In this document: piece after piece, positions 1 to 9,481 of the stretch
How the letters are laid out: each line of letters opens with the position of its first letter
Numbering within the stretch: position 1 is the first letter of the stretch
Source of the DNA: Flectonema sp. DT1601
Taxonomy: Eukaryota > Euglenozoa > Diplonemea > Diplonemida > Diplonemidae
Assembly: GCA_964019425.1 (NCBI GenBank)
Contig: OZ025840.1
Span: forward strand, 141,001 to 205,000
Reading direction: 5' to 3'
Length of the DNA stretch: 64,000 nucleotides
The notes under the pieces: model-generated
Told to the model about the DNA's origin: nothing
Database searches by the model: none
Seen by the model: only the letters and a program-made list of their open reading frames with translations
Position numbers and translations under genes: made by a program

Positions 1-43
1 CTGCATTCTTGCTAGTCCTTCGAGTCCCTTGATACCATCAGTT
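1..43 (-). CDS. possible exon fragment at window edge
   Basis: After a CAG acceptor-like site at 44-46 the minus strand stays open to the window edge and reads TDGIKGLEGLARMQ, which looks protein-like. It could be a further exon of the coiled-coil gene at 541-1309, because joining it after the 627-708 exon keeps frame. That would need an intron of about 583 nt, far longer than the others here. It could equally be the start of another downstream gene or chance. Too short to assign. Confidence 0.2.
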
Positions 44-540
44 CTGTTTTTGTTGATTATATTTATTTTAGAATCAGAGAAAAGATACAGTCGGCTAATA
101 TTTGAAGAATTGTTATTTTTTATTAAAAAAAGAAAAAAAAAGAAAAAAAAAAGGGAAAAAAGCGCACTTAATGACTACGTCATGTGTCAGATAGTTAACT
201 TTAAAAGTATTTAAAAGAGTGTTTCAAGAAGCTACAGTCTTAAAGCACATTCATAATAGTAACACGACTGATGAATGCAACGCTGAAGAAGAACCTCTCC
301 AACCAGTCACAGAACCACACAGATTAGGAGTAACAGCTCCACCGCAGCGCTGACGCAAAGCACGTATACCTAGACCAAACAGAAACAGACGCAAACCAAG
401 ACCAATTCACACAACGTTAGTAAAGTCAAGGCATCCAAGGCATTTTATAAGTACACAAAATCTCAATTCGTACATCACAAGCAATGCAATACAATCAACT
501 CATCCCTAACAAGAAAAACGTAATAAAAACATGTTTTTTA
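44..540. other. intergenic or long intron, no gene seen
   Basis: AT-rich stretch with an A-rich tract at about 123-165 and no long open frame on either strand. It lies downstream of the gene at 541-1309 and may hold its 3' UTR, or be an intron if that gene continues to the window edge. Confidence 0.4.
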
Positions 541-1309
541 TTAATTCAAAGTCTCCCTTCCAACACTTACAATACATTTATTTAATTAGAACGTATTTAA
601 TAATTTTATTTAGTAAAAAAACATACCTGAAACTCTGTATAAGTTGTGACATGTATTCAGTCTTTAATTGGTGGATTTCTGAATCTTGATTGCTTCGTAG
701 CTGTTCCACTATTTTGTGTTGTTGATAACCAGAGAGTGTGTGGACAGACATAAATCAATAAAAAACAAAAAATAAAAAACACATACTCTCATGTTGTAGC
801 ATCCTTATTTCAGAATGTGCCCTATTAAGATCTTTATCTTTCTCTGTAAGCTCATGTTGAAGTAAACTGAGTTGTTGTTGTAAGTACTCTGGATCTTGAG
901 GCCATGCTTGATAAAGAGTATTTCTATTACTTGTTAATGAATCAATATGAGGATTAGTTGTGCAGTGCTCTCGAAGAACTGCTGCGTGATGAGCTCGGCT
1001 AGCTGCTGCTTTTTGTGCGACGTGATGCTCTTCTTCAGGAAGATTCATAGCCTGAGTAGGAGGAGGTTTTCCCTTCAGGTGTTGATCACCACCATATAAC
1101 TGTTGATGGACATTTACTACATTTGGAGCACTCATACCTCTACTGTTGCTACTGGTGCCCATGATTGATGCTGCTCCAGTTGCTACACTTCCAACGCTAT
1201 GAAGACCCTGTTGTGACATTCCACTTACATTTTGATGCATCTTAGGCCTCGCTCCTTGTTGTTTTGCCAATTTCCTGGCCATCAGTTGGTCCCCTTGCGT
1301 TTCATTCAT
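541..1309 (-). CDS. Gln/His-rich coiled-coil protein, spliced
   Basis: I do not recognise a family. Exon 1 is 787-1309 and exon 2 is 627-708, separated by a 78-nt intron (709-786) with a GTATGT donor and an AAAATAG acceptor. The join keeps frame and gives an ATG-coded Met followed by EQLRSNQDSEIHQLKTEYM, a continuing heptad-type helix. The N-terminal 100 residues are low-complexity (Gln, His, Ser, Met) and the rest is coiled coil with LQHELTEKDKDLNRAHSEI. A second GTATGT donor follows exon 2 at 626. The 3' end is unsure: a short last exon after an AAG acceptor near 566 would stop at 541-543, or the gene may run off the left edge. The ATG at 1309 is preceded by an ATTTAATCACAG acceptor-like site. 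Confidence 0.6.
709..786 (-). other. spliceosomal intron, 78 nt
   Basis: Donor GTATGT at 786-781 and acceptor ATAG ending at 709. It is phase 1; splicing restores an open coiled-coil frame on both sides. Confidence 0.75.
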
Positions 1310-1622
1310 TTTATTGTTACCTTCCTGTGATTAAATGACTTTACTATATACTTGATGTGGAAATGGACTGACACAAGAAATATAACACCACTTTCTAATT
1401 CCCATCAGGTCAGAACCATCATCTATTTTCCCTGTTTGTGAACAACGTCATATTTTCAAAAGAACTAAAAATCTTCCAGAGAACTGAAATCGCTTAACCC
1501 GATGTTGTAAAACACGGAGACGATATTTCAAAGGGTTCGCTACTTATAATTAAATTGTTTCATAAGTTGCAAGAAGTTATTAAAAACATAAAGTATAAAT
1601 AAGAAGTACCAACATGGTGTAG
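1310..1622. other. intergenic, 313 nt
   Basis: AT-rich spacer between the coiled-coil gene and the EF-hand-like gene. It holds an acceptor-like CAG on the minus strand 18 nt before the ATG at 1309; nothing else is recognised. Confidence 0.4.
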
Positions 1623-2990
1623 TCAGGTCATTACAAGACTCCTCCACGGAGGAGGGTCGTACAGTGTAGTGGTTGGAAATTCCAATCTCTTCACTGAAGG
1701 TGGAAGAGAGGTATGACGCGCTGAAGAACTTCTGATCATCATTCTGGAGTATCCGTTACCAGATGAAAGAGTTGCAGTAGCTGCGCTAAGCGGACGGAGA
1801 GATGCAGACTTTCGTGAGGAGTCTTCATTTGATGTGGGGCAGAGCTTTACAATATGACCATCAAGTGGATGATCACCCTTAATAGTTGCTTCCCATTTAC
1901 GATAGTCACCAGTACTTGGTCTAACACCAAATAGTTTCCCACGAGGGGCATCAGGAGGAAAGTGTCCGTTCGCTAACATTACAGAACGAGCTTGTCCAAG
2001 TGTGGTTTTGTAGTGTTTCTTCCACACTTGCGTATTCCCAAGACGAATTGCTAATCGTGTATTGTCTTTTATCCGTTGTGGTGTCGGTTCCACTACTACT
2101 GAGCTGACTCTCCTTTTACGTCGTTTTTTACCATTTTTCGGCTCCTCAATCCATTGGTCAGCACCATTAATTCTACTCAAAGCATCTTGCAGAGTATTGC
2201 TTGTTATTGCACTGCAGCTCATACCTGGAGTAGGTATATCACTACCATCACATTGAGCAGGGTATTCGGAATCCTTTTTTGATTTACCTACTACAGCTCC
2301 AAACAATCTTGTTGATCTTGAAAAGTGAGACATTGCTTGCATCTGTGCTGGTTTTTTCTTTACAGAGTTAGAAAGTTTACAATGTTCAAGAAATCCTATG
2401 TTAGTAGTTGAAGGTACCGTAGTTGGTGTCTTCTCTGTACTTTCTTCGTACGTATTAGCCGAAGCTGCCTCTAAATTGCTACATAAATACACAAACTGAT
2501 CTCTGTCAAGAGAGCCATCATTAGTGAGGATACCGACTTCGTCGATCGCTGATGGTAAATCAAAATTCAAACCGAACTCCGTGGCTACCTTTTCAATGCC
2601 TTCCGGTTTCACAATACTACTACTTCTTCTTGTTTCAAGGCTTATAGCTGATTTTCTCTTCCTAACATGAGGCTTTCTGTGAAGCAAGAAATCAAATGCT
2701 TGAGTGGCTTCACTAAAACCCTCGACATCTTTTAAAAAGGTTTCCTTCATACTTGCAACCAGTTCTTTAAACTGAAAGGTACCGTAGTATTGTCCGTCTG
2801 TGTAGTCTGGATGTGTTGATCGAATTCTTGTTTCTACTTTCTCACTATCAATTGGAATACCGCATTCCCATAATAAATTAGAAATCTTACTGTACGAATC
2901 AATTCCACCCCATTTATCTTGTCCTTCTTTAAAAACTGTTTCACACTGATGCTGTTCTGATATGGTGAGACGGCTGTCATTGGGAAGCAT
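1623..2990 (-). CDS. EF-hand-like protein with basic, Ser-rich C-terminus
   Basis: A 455-residue intact single-exon frame starting at ATG 2990. The N-terminal 190 residues look like a calmodulin-type helical fold with degenerate EF-hands: DYTDGQYYGTFQFKEL near residues 61-76 and TNDGSLDRDQFVYLC near 155-170. Each has a loop followed by a helix, but the full set of calcium-binding acidic residues is not present, so binding is doubtful. The rest is disordered, with a basic patch KNGKKRRKRRVSS and Ser/Arg-rich stretches. The sequence YKTTLGQARSVMLANGHFPPDAPRGKLFGVRP near residues 325-355 looks like a conserved block I cannot name. A CTTCTCACAG acceptor-like site lies 9 nt before the ATG. EF-hand assignment is moderate; role unknown. 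Confidence 0.65.
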   Translation of the reverse strand: MLPNDSRLTISEQHQCETVFKEGQDKWGGIDSYSKISNLLWECGIPIDSEKVETRIRSTHPDYTDGQYYGTFQFKELVASMKETFLKDVEGFSEATQAFDFLLHRKPHVRKRKSAISLETRRSSSIVKPEGIEKVATEFGLNFDLPSAIDEVGILTNDGSLDRDQFVYLCSNLEAASANTYEESTEKTPTTVPSTTNIGFLEHCKLSNSVKKKPAQMQAMSHFSRSTRLFGAVVGKSKKDSEYPAQCDGSDIPTPGMSCSAITSNTLQDALSRINGADQWIEEPKNGKKRRKRRVSSVVVEPTPQRIKDNTRLAIRLGNTQVWKKHYKTTLGQARSVMLANGHFPPDAPRGKLFGVRPSTGDYRKWEATIKGDHPLDGHIVKLCPTSNEDSSRKSASLRPLSAATATLSSGNGYSRMMIRSSSARHTSLPPSVKRLEFPTTTLYDPPPWRSLVMT

Positions 2991-3263
2991 ATTATACTGT
3001 GAGAAGATATAATGCTATTACTACTAAGTCAACATAAACAGGAAATGATAGTCTCTGAGTTTACCATGTCTGTGTATTCTGTGATATGCTACAGGTGGGG
3101 GTGTTAAAAAGTAAATCAAAAAAAAGACGAAATCAGTACCAACACGTTAATTGAAAAAAAACAAAAAAAAAAAAAAAAAAAAAAAAAAACTAATAAAGGA
3201 ACGCAAAGAATAAAGAAAAGTATAACGCAACTTCCAATCATCAACGAAGGATACCAATTTAGT

Positions 3264-3298
<35 letters not shown>

Positions 3299-3829
3299 CT
3301 ATTCCCCGCAAGAATTATTCTCGTCACAGGAGAACACACTTGTACTACTTTATCAGTACGCGCAATATTGCGAAGAGAACAAGACCACAATCAGAAGTGT
3401 GGGAAAAAAAAACACGTCTGAACATCACAAAGAGAAAGAAAACAACCACAACGATGTAGAAGCATTGGTAGGTCTGAATGACAATACTTTGCAACAACAT
3501 TTTCAATTGGGAGGGGAAAAGGAAACGAAATAATGAAAGAAAGGATACATCAAAAAAAAAAATGAAAAAATAATTTTTAATCCCACGTCTGTAAGCGGGC
3601 CTTAGGAAAGAAAGAAATGTTTGTGAAAGCAAGCAGAGCCTAACAGGCAACCAACTTATAAGTTTTTTTTTTTTTTTGACTGAAGGCAATTGTTTTTTTT
3701 TAAAAAAAAAAAAACACATACAAAATTATCAAACAAAAGAAAATAAATTAAATAAAAATAACAAAAAAAACCATTACTCATTTGATTGAAATCACTTGTC
3801 ACTACAAAATTAGTAAATCTGTAAACTAT
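2991..3829. other. intergenic, homopolymer-rich
   Basis: An 839-nt spacer with an A tract near 3162-3189, a 33-base T run at 3266-3298 and further A and T runs. Open frames across it are made of homopolymer codons (poly-Phe, poly-Lys) and are not credible genes. It must hold the 3' UTR of the seipin gene's upstream neighbour. Confidence 0.5.
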
Positions 3830-5080
3830 CTATTCAAAACCAACACCACCAGCTTGCCGCTTTCTTAGTCTAACAGAGCTTGAGGTTGACCCTAAAAGGA
3901 TCGTCGTTGGAGGAGTAGAAGGAGGAGTATAGTAAATTTGAAGTTCGTCAGAATCAGGTATAGCTACGCCACCTCCACCATCGTCACTTGACGGAGCTGA
4001 TTGTAGTCTAGAAACTTGGAGTTGAAGAAGATTATTTTTATCGATCAACTCCCTAATGATATCCTCGTGTTCAGCACTCCACTGTCTTTGTTCAAACCTA
4101 TTCGATACCGATTTAATTTCATTGTTTCCAACCGAACTTTTCCAACCAACTTTTGGTGTACTCTGGAGGTACATATTAATAGCGAACAACAAAATCAAAA
4201 CAACAATTGACATTCCGCTAAATGAAATCCCAAATAGGAATGCGAAAATAGCAAGACAACAACTAATTGGATAATATTGAAAATACCAAGAAATCCCACC
4301 AGCCTCAGCAGATATACGAAGCTTGGCAGAGAATACATGAAGACTTGGAGTTAGAGTGACTACCATTTTAGTAACGTTGTCGTTGTGAAATGGTTTCCAA
4401 ATTTCTGTCATTGGCATAATAAGAATCTGACTAGGAGCAGTAGAACCTATAAGAACATGTAAAGGGAGAAGTATTAATTCTGATACCTGCCTCACTAACT
4501 CTGATCTAGCAGGTATCATAAAACCCGAATGAATCATTCTCGAGAGAAGAGACTCTTGTACATCATCGCTGAGTAAACCGTAAACATCAATACTCACAGT
4601 TATCGCTCCCATCTGTAAATTGTGAGGAGTCTCTGGAACCGTCAAAACGATGTCGAATTTGTAAGTATTCGCACTTGAAAATGGAAAACTCGGTGCTGAT
4701 AATATGCGTCCCTCATTCCTAAAAGGTAACATCGATACTGGATTCGTAGTATTGTAATTAAACGTAAACGGATGCTCTAAATATGTTGCCCCTGGAGACA
4801 AGCAGTAGTAACTACCAAGAGTCCCAGCAGCTGATATCGTTGCTGCAAATACTGCTACGTAGCATAGCACTAGGAATATTCCCCAAACTTTTATCCATCC
4901 AATTATCCAAATAATTACGGCTCCGTACACCCGACAGATTATGTTCCACAAAGCTTCTTCAACAATCATTACTTGTGAGACCAGAGTGTTCTTAGTCTTC
5001 GACACCTCATTCTCAGCAGTGTTAAAGATTCGCTGTAGCAATTCACTGCATCCTTTGATGACGTTAAATATGATATCCAT
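3830..5080 (-). CDS. seipin-like lipid droplet assembly protein
   Basis: 416 residues, one exon. Seipin is an ER membrane protein that forms oligomeric rings at ER-lipid droplet contacts. The family layout is visible: an N-terminal membrane segment (about residues 55-90, IIGWIKVWGIFLVLCYVAVF), a lumenal beta-sandwich with YKFDIVLTVPETPHN then VSIDVYGLLSD (about 140-170) and TPSLHVFSAKLRISAEAGGISWYFQYYPIS (about 245-275), and a second membrane segment (about 275-308). The motif order TVPE-sPxN, then the AELRI-like strand followed directly by TM2, is diagnostic. The C-terminal 100 residues are cytosolic with a short coiled coil, a Gly/Asp-rich loop and a basic tail. The ATG at 5080 is preceded by a CCTCCTCCATCAG acceptor-like tract 22 nt upstream. 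Confidence 0.85.
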   Translation of the reverse strand: MDIIFNVIKGCSELLQRIFNTAENEVSKTKNTLVSQVMIVEEALWNIICRVYGAVIIWIIGWIKVWGIFLVLCYVAVFAATISAAGTLGSYYCLSPGATYLEHPFTFNYNTTNPVSMLPFRNEGRILSAPSFPFSSANTYKFDIVLTVPETPHNLQMGAITVSIDVYGLLSDDVQESLLSRMIHSGFMIPARSELVRQVSELILLPLHVLIGSTAPSQILIMPMTEIWKPFHNDNVTKMVVTLTPSLHVFSAKLRISAEAGGISWYFQYYPISCCLAIFAFLFGISFSGMSIVVLILLFAINMYLQSTPKVGWKSSVGNNEIKSVSNRFEQRQWSAEHEDIIRELIDKNNLLQLQVSRLQSAPSSDDGGGGVAIPDSDELQIYYTPPSTPPTTILLGSTSSSVRLRKRQAGGVGFE

Positions 5081-5290
5081 ATTTCATAATTATAATACTG
5101 ATGGAGGAGGTAACTTGATATTATTATTATTATATAATAATAATTGTAGGGGAAATGACATAAAGGAAATAGTTAAAAAGGTTGTTTATTTTAAACCAAA
5201 ACGGTATCAAAGTTAGAAGTGTAACGGACTTTTTTAATATTAATTTAATGAGAAATTTCTGAAAAGGAATATCTCAAACAGGGGATATAT

Positions 5291-7300
5291 CTAACGGGCT
5301 ACTGTTAACGTGGGATCATGAAGAGGAAACCAGATATCTTTGTCACCATCTGGTCCCTCATCTCCTGGTTCTTTGTGCATTAAATAACCAAACCCACCGT
5401 GATCATAAGTAGGTATCTCTTGAGGCTTAATCCAAGTAAACCAATAAGCTCCAGCCTTCATCAGTGCTGGGAATGTAATTTGTTTAAAACGTCCATCTTG
5501 AATTAGTTTTCTTTTTAACTCAACAGGGATTTGACGACGAGCATCAAAATTCATCCCCTCCCCGAGTGAGAGAGCATTCGCACCAACAACTTTACCATCT
5601 TTCAGATAAAGAAATCCTCCAAACACTGGGAATGAGAAGTTAGCATTATGTAAGCATTGAAGTACTCCAAGTTGATCTTCAGTTAAGTGATGCGCTCCAT
5701 TCAGAGGATATGCCCATACGAAATCAGTAGCTTCTGGTGGTATGTTTGCTCTCTTTCTCTCTAATTCAAATAAGTGAATTGGAGACGTCGCAGATAGCGA
5801 ACCTCGTAGCTCTACTCCAAAACGAGTTAAGTCATTTAGTGTTCGAGCTTTTGTCAAATCGTATTCTCCTTCTGATTGTGGTGTTGGATTCTTTGTGATT
5901 GTGATCCCTCCTCGTACTGCTCTGGCTCTTCGAAGACTGAACGGACCGAGTTGAAGAGGAAATCGACCACCTTGTTGTCTAACAGGTTCAGTTAGTGATT
6001 GTTGTCTCATTAAAGTCATACAAGAATTGTGTGATAAGATTTGTTTTGTTGACATAAACATTATTGGAACCCTTGTTCCACTCATCTTCTCAAGTAACCA
6101 ATTCTGTGAATGTAAGAAACCTGATCCAAACATCCCAAAGCCAGGAACATACGCAGGGCGAGTTGCATCCAGAATGATATAAATAACTTCTAATGTAGTA
6201 TCTGGGTCATTAGCAGCGCATATCACTGTGTCGATAACCCCATAATCTAAGGCGACTCCACATACAAAGAGCTGACGCTTTCCCTTAATCTGATCTCGAA
6301 GTCGTCCTTCAGTCTGACCTTTTATTATTGATAAAATATCAGGTGGTGCGTTAGGGTCGGGACTGTCGTCCCAAGATTCAAAATTTGAAGATTTGAGAAC
6401 AAAAGCTCCCGTCCAAGCAGGTTGACATGTGAGTCGCTGTGCGATTCGATTAGTACCCTCCTGAGACTTGAGAAAGTTTTCGTTATATTCTAATCCCCCA
6501 AAAGAATCAATATCTTCATGAAAACCTTTAAAGGCAATTTGAACATCCGGGTATTCTGTTGATAGTCGAAGCATTTCCTTCAAAGTGTTAGTAATTTGTT
6601 TACAGAATTCAGAACCTCTCGATCCCTGAACACAATGTGGAGGAAAGCTACCTCCTTCATTCATAAATGAGCAGTGATCATGTGGATGGTAGTCTCTCGT
6701 GCAAACTACTTTAGCTCCAGCACTTCCAAAAGTTCTCAACAAATGAGAGATGTTACCAGCAGTTTGATCTCCTTCAGGGACTGCGAATCTTCCACCATCA
6801 GGGTTGGTGACGCTATTGATGGGCATGAAGTCATTCTGCATGTCAACAACTATGAGACTGCAGGTGTTGTCAATTTGATGATTCTCAGAAGTTGGTTTGT
6901 ACATCAGTTCAGATTTCTCTTCAAGACGAAGACCATCGAGGTACTCCTGAAATATTTTAGCAGGTGGTGTTATCCAAGTTCTTTGATCAGCTAGTTCAGC
7001 ATCCACTAATCGAACGTTACGAGTGTCAGGCTCTGCAGCTGTTTCTGGATTTTCTGCTCCACTAAAAGCAGAGTTTGCAGCTTCTAATTTACGAACTTCT
7101 TTTTCTAAAGCTGCCAATCTTGCTAATAATGTATCACAGCCTGGTTCACCTGCAAACCATGAAGCCAACCACATCCCAACACTTGCTGGTTTTGCCTTTA
7201 CCAATTCCTCAACTGCAGTATCCAGTAGTTGAGCAACTCTGTTATCCGATATGTATTTTAGACATTCGTTTTGTTCTTCTGTTGTTTCATCGACAGACAT
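5291..7300 (-). CDS. RIIa/Dpy-30-like domain fused to degenerate nicotinamidase-like (isochorismatase) domain
   Basis: 669 residues from ATG 7300 (a GTG 12 nt upstream is not used as start). Residues 12-50 (CLKYISDNRVAQLLDTAVEE... KPASVGMWLASWF) resemble RIIa/Dpy-30 dimerisation-docking domains, followed by a short coiled coil to about 75. Residues 145-390 are a nicotinamidase-type isochorismatase fold: catalytic Asp153 in VVDMQNDF, metal ligands Asp203, His205 and His222 (DYHPHDH, PPHCVQGS) and catalytic Lys258. The nucleophile position normally read as DYCV is LDYGV here, so Gly354 (GGG codon) replaces Cys. Deamidase activity is therefore unlikely unless another Cys acts (CG at 347-348 is the nearest). 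The C-terminal 200 residues, including HLTEDQLGVLQCLHNANFSFPVFGG, form a domain I cannot name. The domain fusion suggests a tethered, possibly flagellar, pseudoenzyme (inference). Confidence 0.75.
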   Translation of the reverse strand: MSVDETTEEQNECLKYISDNRVAQLLDTAVEELVKAKPASVGMWLASWFAGEPGCDTLLARLAALEKEVRKLEAANSAFSGAENPETAAEPDTRNVRLVDAELADQRTWITPPAKIFQEYLDGLRLEEKSELMYKPTSENHQIDNTCSLIVVDMQNDFMPINSVTNPDGGRFAVPEGDQTAGNISHLLRTFGSAGAKVVCTRDYHPHDHCSFMNEGGSFPPHCVQGSRGSEFCKQITNTLKEMLRLSTEYPDVQIAFKGFHEDIDSFGGLEYNENFLKSQEGTNRIAQRLTCQPAWTGAFVLKSSNFESWDDSPDPNAPPDILSIIKGQTEGRLRDQIKGKRQLFVCGVALDYGVIDTVICAANDPDTTLEVIYIILDATRPAYVPGFGMFGSGFLHSQNWLLEKMSGTRVPIMFMSTKQILSHNSCMTLMRQQSLTEPVRQQGGRFPLQLGPFSLRRARAVRGGITITKNPTPQSEGEYDLTKARTLNDLTRFGVELRGSLSATSPIHLFELERKRANIPPEATDFVWAYPLNGAHHLTEDQLGVLQCLHNANFSFPVFGGFLYLKDGKVVGANALSLGEGMNFDARRQIPVELKRKLIQDGRFKQITFPALMKAGAYWFTWIKPQEIPTYDHGGFGYLMHKEPGDEGPDGDKDIWFPLHDPTLTVAR

Positions 7301-7334
7301 TATTAGATTCACCTGAGAGAGAGAGAGAGGGAAG
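7301..7334 (-). promoter_or_regulatory. polypyrimidine tract and CAG, candidate trans-splice acceptor
   Basis: On the minus strand a run of about eight CT units ends in CAG at 7315-7313, only 12 nt before the ATG at 7300. The preceding gene stops at 7444, leaving a 143-nt spacer with no GTATGT donor. A spliced-leader acceptor is the simplest reading. Confidence 0.5.
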
Positions 7335-7443
7335 AGTACGAAGTAAGAGTGTCGAATACATTAAACTAACTAACTTATGAAACAATACAAGGACGTTGTG
7401 CAATGCAGCAGATACAACTGGTTTTTTTTATACTATAAATTTT

Positions 7444-9096
7444 CTACAACAATTTCCCAGGACTGAATGCATGCGGCATAGGTGACGCAGGATTCGATAC
7501 TGAAAATGCGCTGACTCCAACTCTTGAGAATGTGTTCGGTGATACAGCTGAGAACTCACTTTGATTAATCTGTTTTTTTTAATTATTAAAAGAAATGATC
7601 AATAATAGTGATCAAATGATGGGTTAAAACAAATATATAAAACATACCTTAGCATTCTTCTCTTCAAGTTCTCCTGACATGGCGTCTAACTTTGACCCCA
7701 GAGTTGTGATGTAGTGCTTGAGTCTCGACTCTTCTCTTTGGTAGCGAGTGACTTCAAGTTGAGCGATATTCGTTTCTTCTTCTAGTTGTTCATATCTGTC
7801 GATTTCAGTAGACGATTTCAATTTTTTGACTTCGTTCTCTGAAATTAGTAATTTCTGCTTCAAAGAAGCGATGTTGTCATTAGCAGTGTCAACCTTTGCC
7901 TGGAGTTCTAACATCGTTTTACGACGTTCTGCTGCTTCCGAAGCAGCTTCACTTGCTAATGTGATTTGTTGAGATGCTTGTTCAGATTGAGTTTTAAATA
8001 TTGTCGCCTTTTGAGTGTCAATAATACTTTGAAGATCTGATGAGCGTTGTCTCAGTGCTTCGTTGTCAACTATTAGTTGTGAGTGTGTACCTCCGTCAGC
8101 TGATGACAGATCTACTTTATTAACGAGTAAGTTATGAAGTTTTAATTCGCGAGTCTCTGCTTCAGATCTGAGAGTATCAACGACCTTCATTTTAGCATCC
8201 AATTCCTTTGTAAGAATTGCGATTTGTTCATCTCTTGCTTCTATCCCGTTACTGAGGTATTCTTGTTCTTCTGATGAGGCTTCTATTTCTCTTGTTAAAC
8301 ATTGGATGACACGATCTTCTTGATTTCTCATTTCGCAGGCAATCTCTTCGCGTTGTCTGCTTTTCCGAAGCTCAGCCTGAGCATCAGCAACTTGCGATTC
8401 AAAAGATCGTTGAGACTCCGATAGTTGCCAAAGTACTTTACATCTGACAGAGAGATCGTAACGGAGTTTCTGGTTCTCAATTACTAGAGAATCTCGGTAG
8501 CTGTCGCTGTCTTCGTTGGATGTTTTGGTTGCAGTTGGAGTTCCATCGGTTTTTGATTTTTGAAGGAAATCTTTCATTTCTTTTGTTGACGTGTCGTATT
8601 TGGAACTAATCTTTTGAAGTTCTTGCTGAAGTCTTTCTGACTCACGTTTCGCTTCGGATGCTTGTTTCCGAGCGTGTTGTTCGCGGCTCTTTGCGGATTC
8701 TTCACGTTCGCGAAGTTCACCACAAAGTCGGTGTAGACGATAGGCATCAAGACTGTGCATTGTTTCGAACTCTCCATTGCGTCTTTCTATTACGCTGGCT
8801 TTCTTTATTGCTTCTTTTTGTGATATACATTTCTTTCTCCAGAAGTTGACTAGTCTTTTTAAAGCTTCGGGATCATCCGTGTCGGTCTCTTTCATCATCT
8901 CAACGTTAGTAGTACGAGCACCCCTCTCAGTGAGAGATTCAATAGTGAGGTTGCCGCTGTTATCAAAACATCCTTCTATGGTGTCAGCTCCGTCTTTTCC
9001 AACTCCGTCAGAGACCATTCCACTCTTCTCGAGTTGCTTAAGGAATCGTTCAACTGACGCGTCATCCGATATGTTTAAATACCCTTCCAGATCCAT
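7444..9096 (-). CDS. coiled-coil protein, two exons
   Basis: Exon 1 is 7648-9096 (483 codons) and exon 2 is 7444-7569 (41 codons plus TAG), joined across a 78-nt phase-0 intron with GTATGT donor and AAACAG acceptor, giving 524 residues. After an acidic N-terminus (DLEGYLNISDDASVERFLKQLEKSG) most of the protein, about residues 75-480, is continuous coiled coil rich in Glu, Lys, Gln and Arg. The short last exon is Ser/Pro-rich (NQSEFSAVSPNTFSRVG). No domain beyond coiled coil is recognised; a cytoskeletal or scaffold role is only a guess. The ATG is preceded by ATCTCACTCAG 10 nt upstream. Confidence 0.75.
7570..7647 (-). other. spliceosomal intron, 78 nt
   Basis: Donor GTATGT at 7647-7642, acceptor ACAG ending at 7570, phase 0. 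The downstream frame stays open for 41 codons to a TAG. Confidence 0.8.
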
Positions 9097-9481
9097 TCTT
9101 CTTCCCTGAGTGAGATATTAAAAGTGAAATAACATTATTTTAAAGCCAGTGTAAAGCAAAACATTGCTTGCCTTGTATCAGTAAGCGCACACCTTCTGGT
9201 AAGCAGGTGAACACACAACGGAATACAATAATATAAGGTTAACTAGTTATGGGAAAAGGACAAAAAAAACAAATCCAAATTTGAAACTAATCTCTGCAAA
9301 GTCCGAGAAGCAAAGAAGAGACGGTAAAGGTAAATGTACGTGTAAATAAAAAAGAAAATTAACTGAAACGTAAATGTAAGAAGTACCTTACGGCCCTCTC
9401 ATTGATAATTATCACAGAGACGCCATGTCTCTTTTTTTTAAGAAAAAATAATTAGAATACAATCAGAGCAGAAACTCCGCA
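9097..9481. other. intergenic, 385 nt
   Basis: AT-rich spacer between the coiled-coil gene and the end of the giant surface-protein gene. No open frame or recognisable site apart from the acceptor-like CAG close to 9096. Confidence 0.4.

Noticed and set aside
7301-7312. GTG start adding MNLI to the isochorismatase-like protein
   Set aside because: An ATG follows at 7300, and the GTG directly abuts the CAG of the acceptor-like tract, so it would be the first bases of the mRNA.
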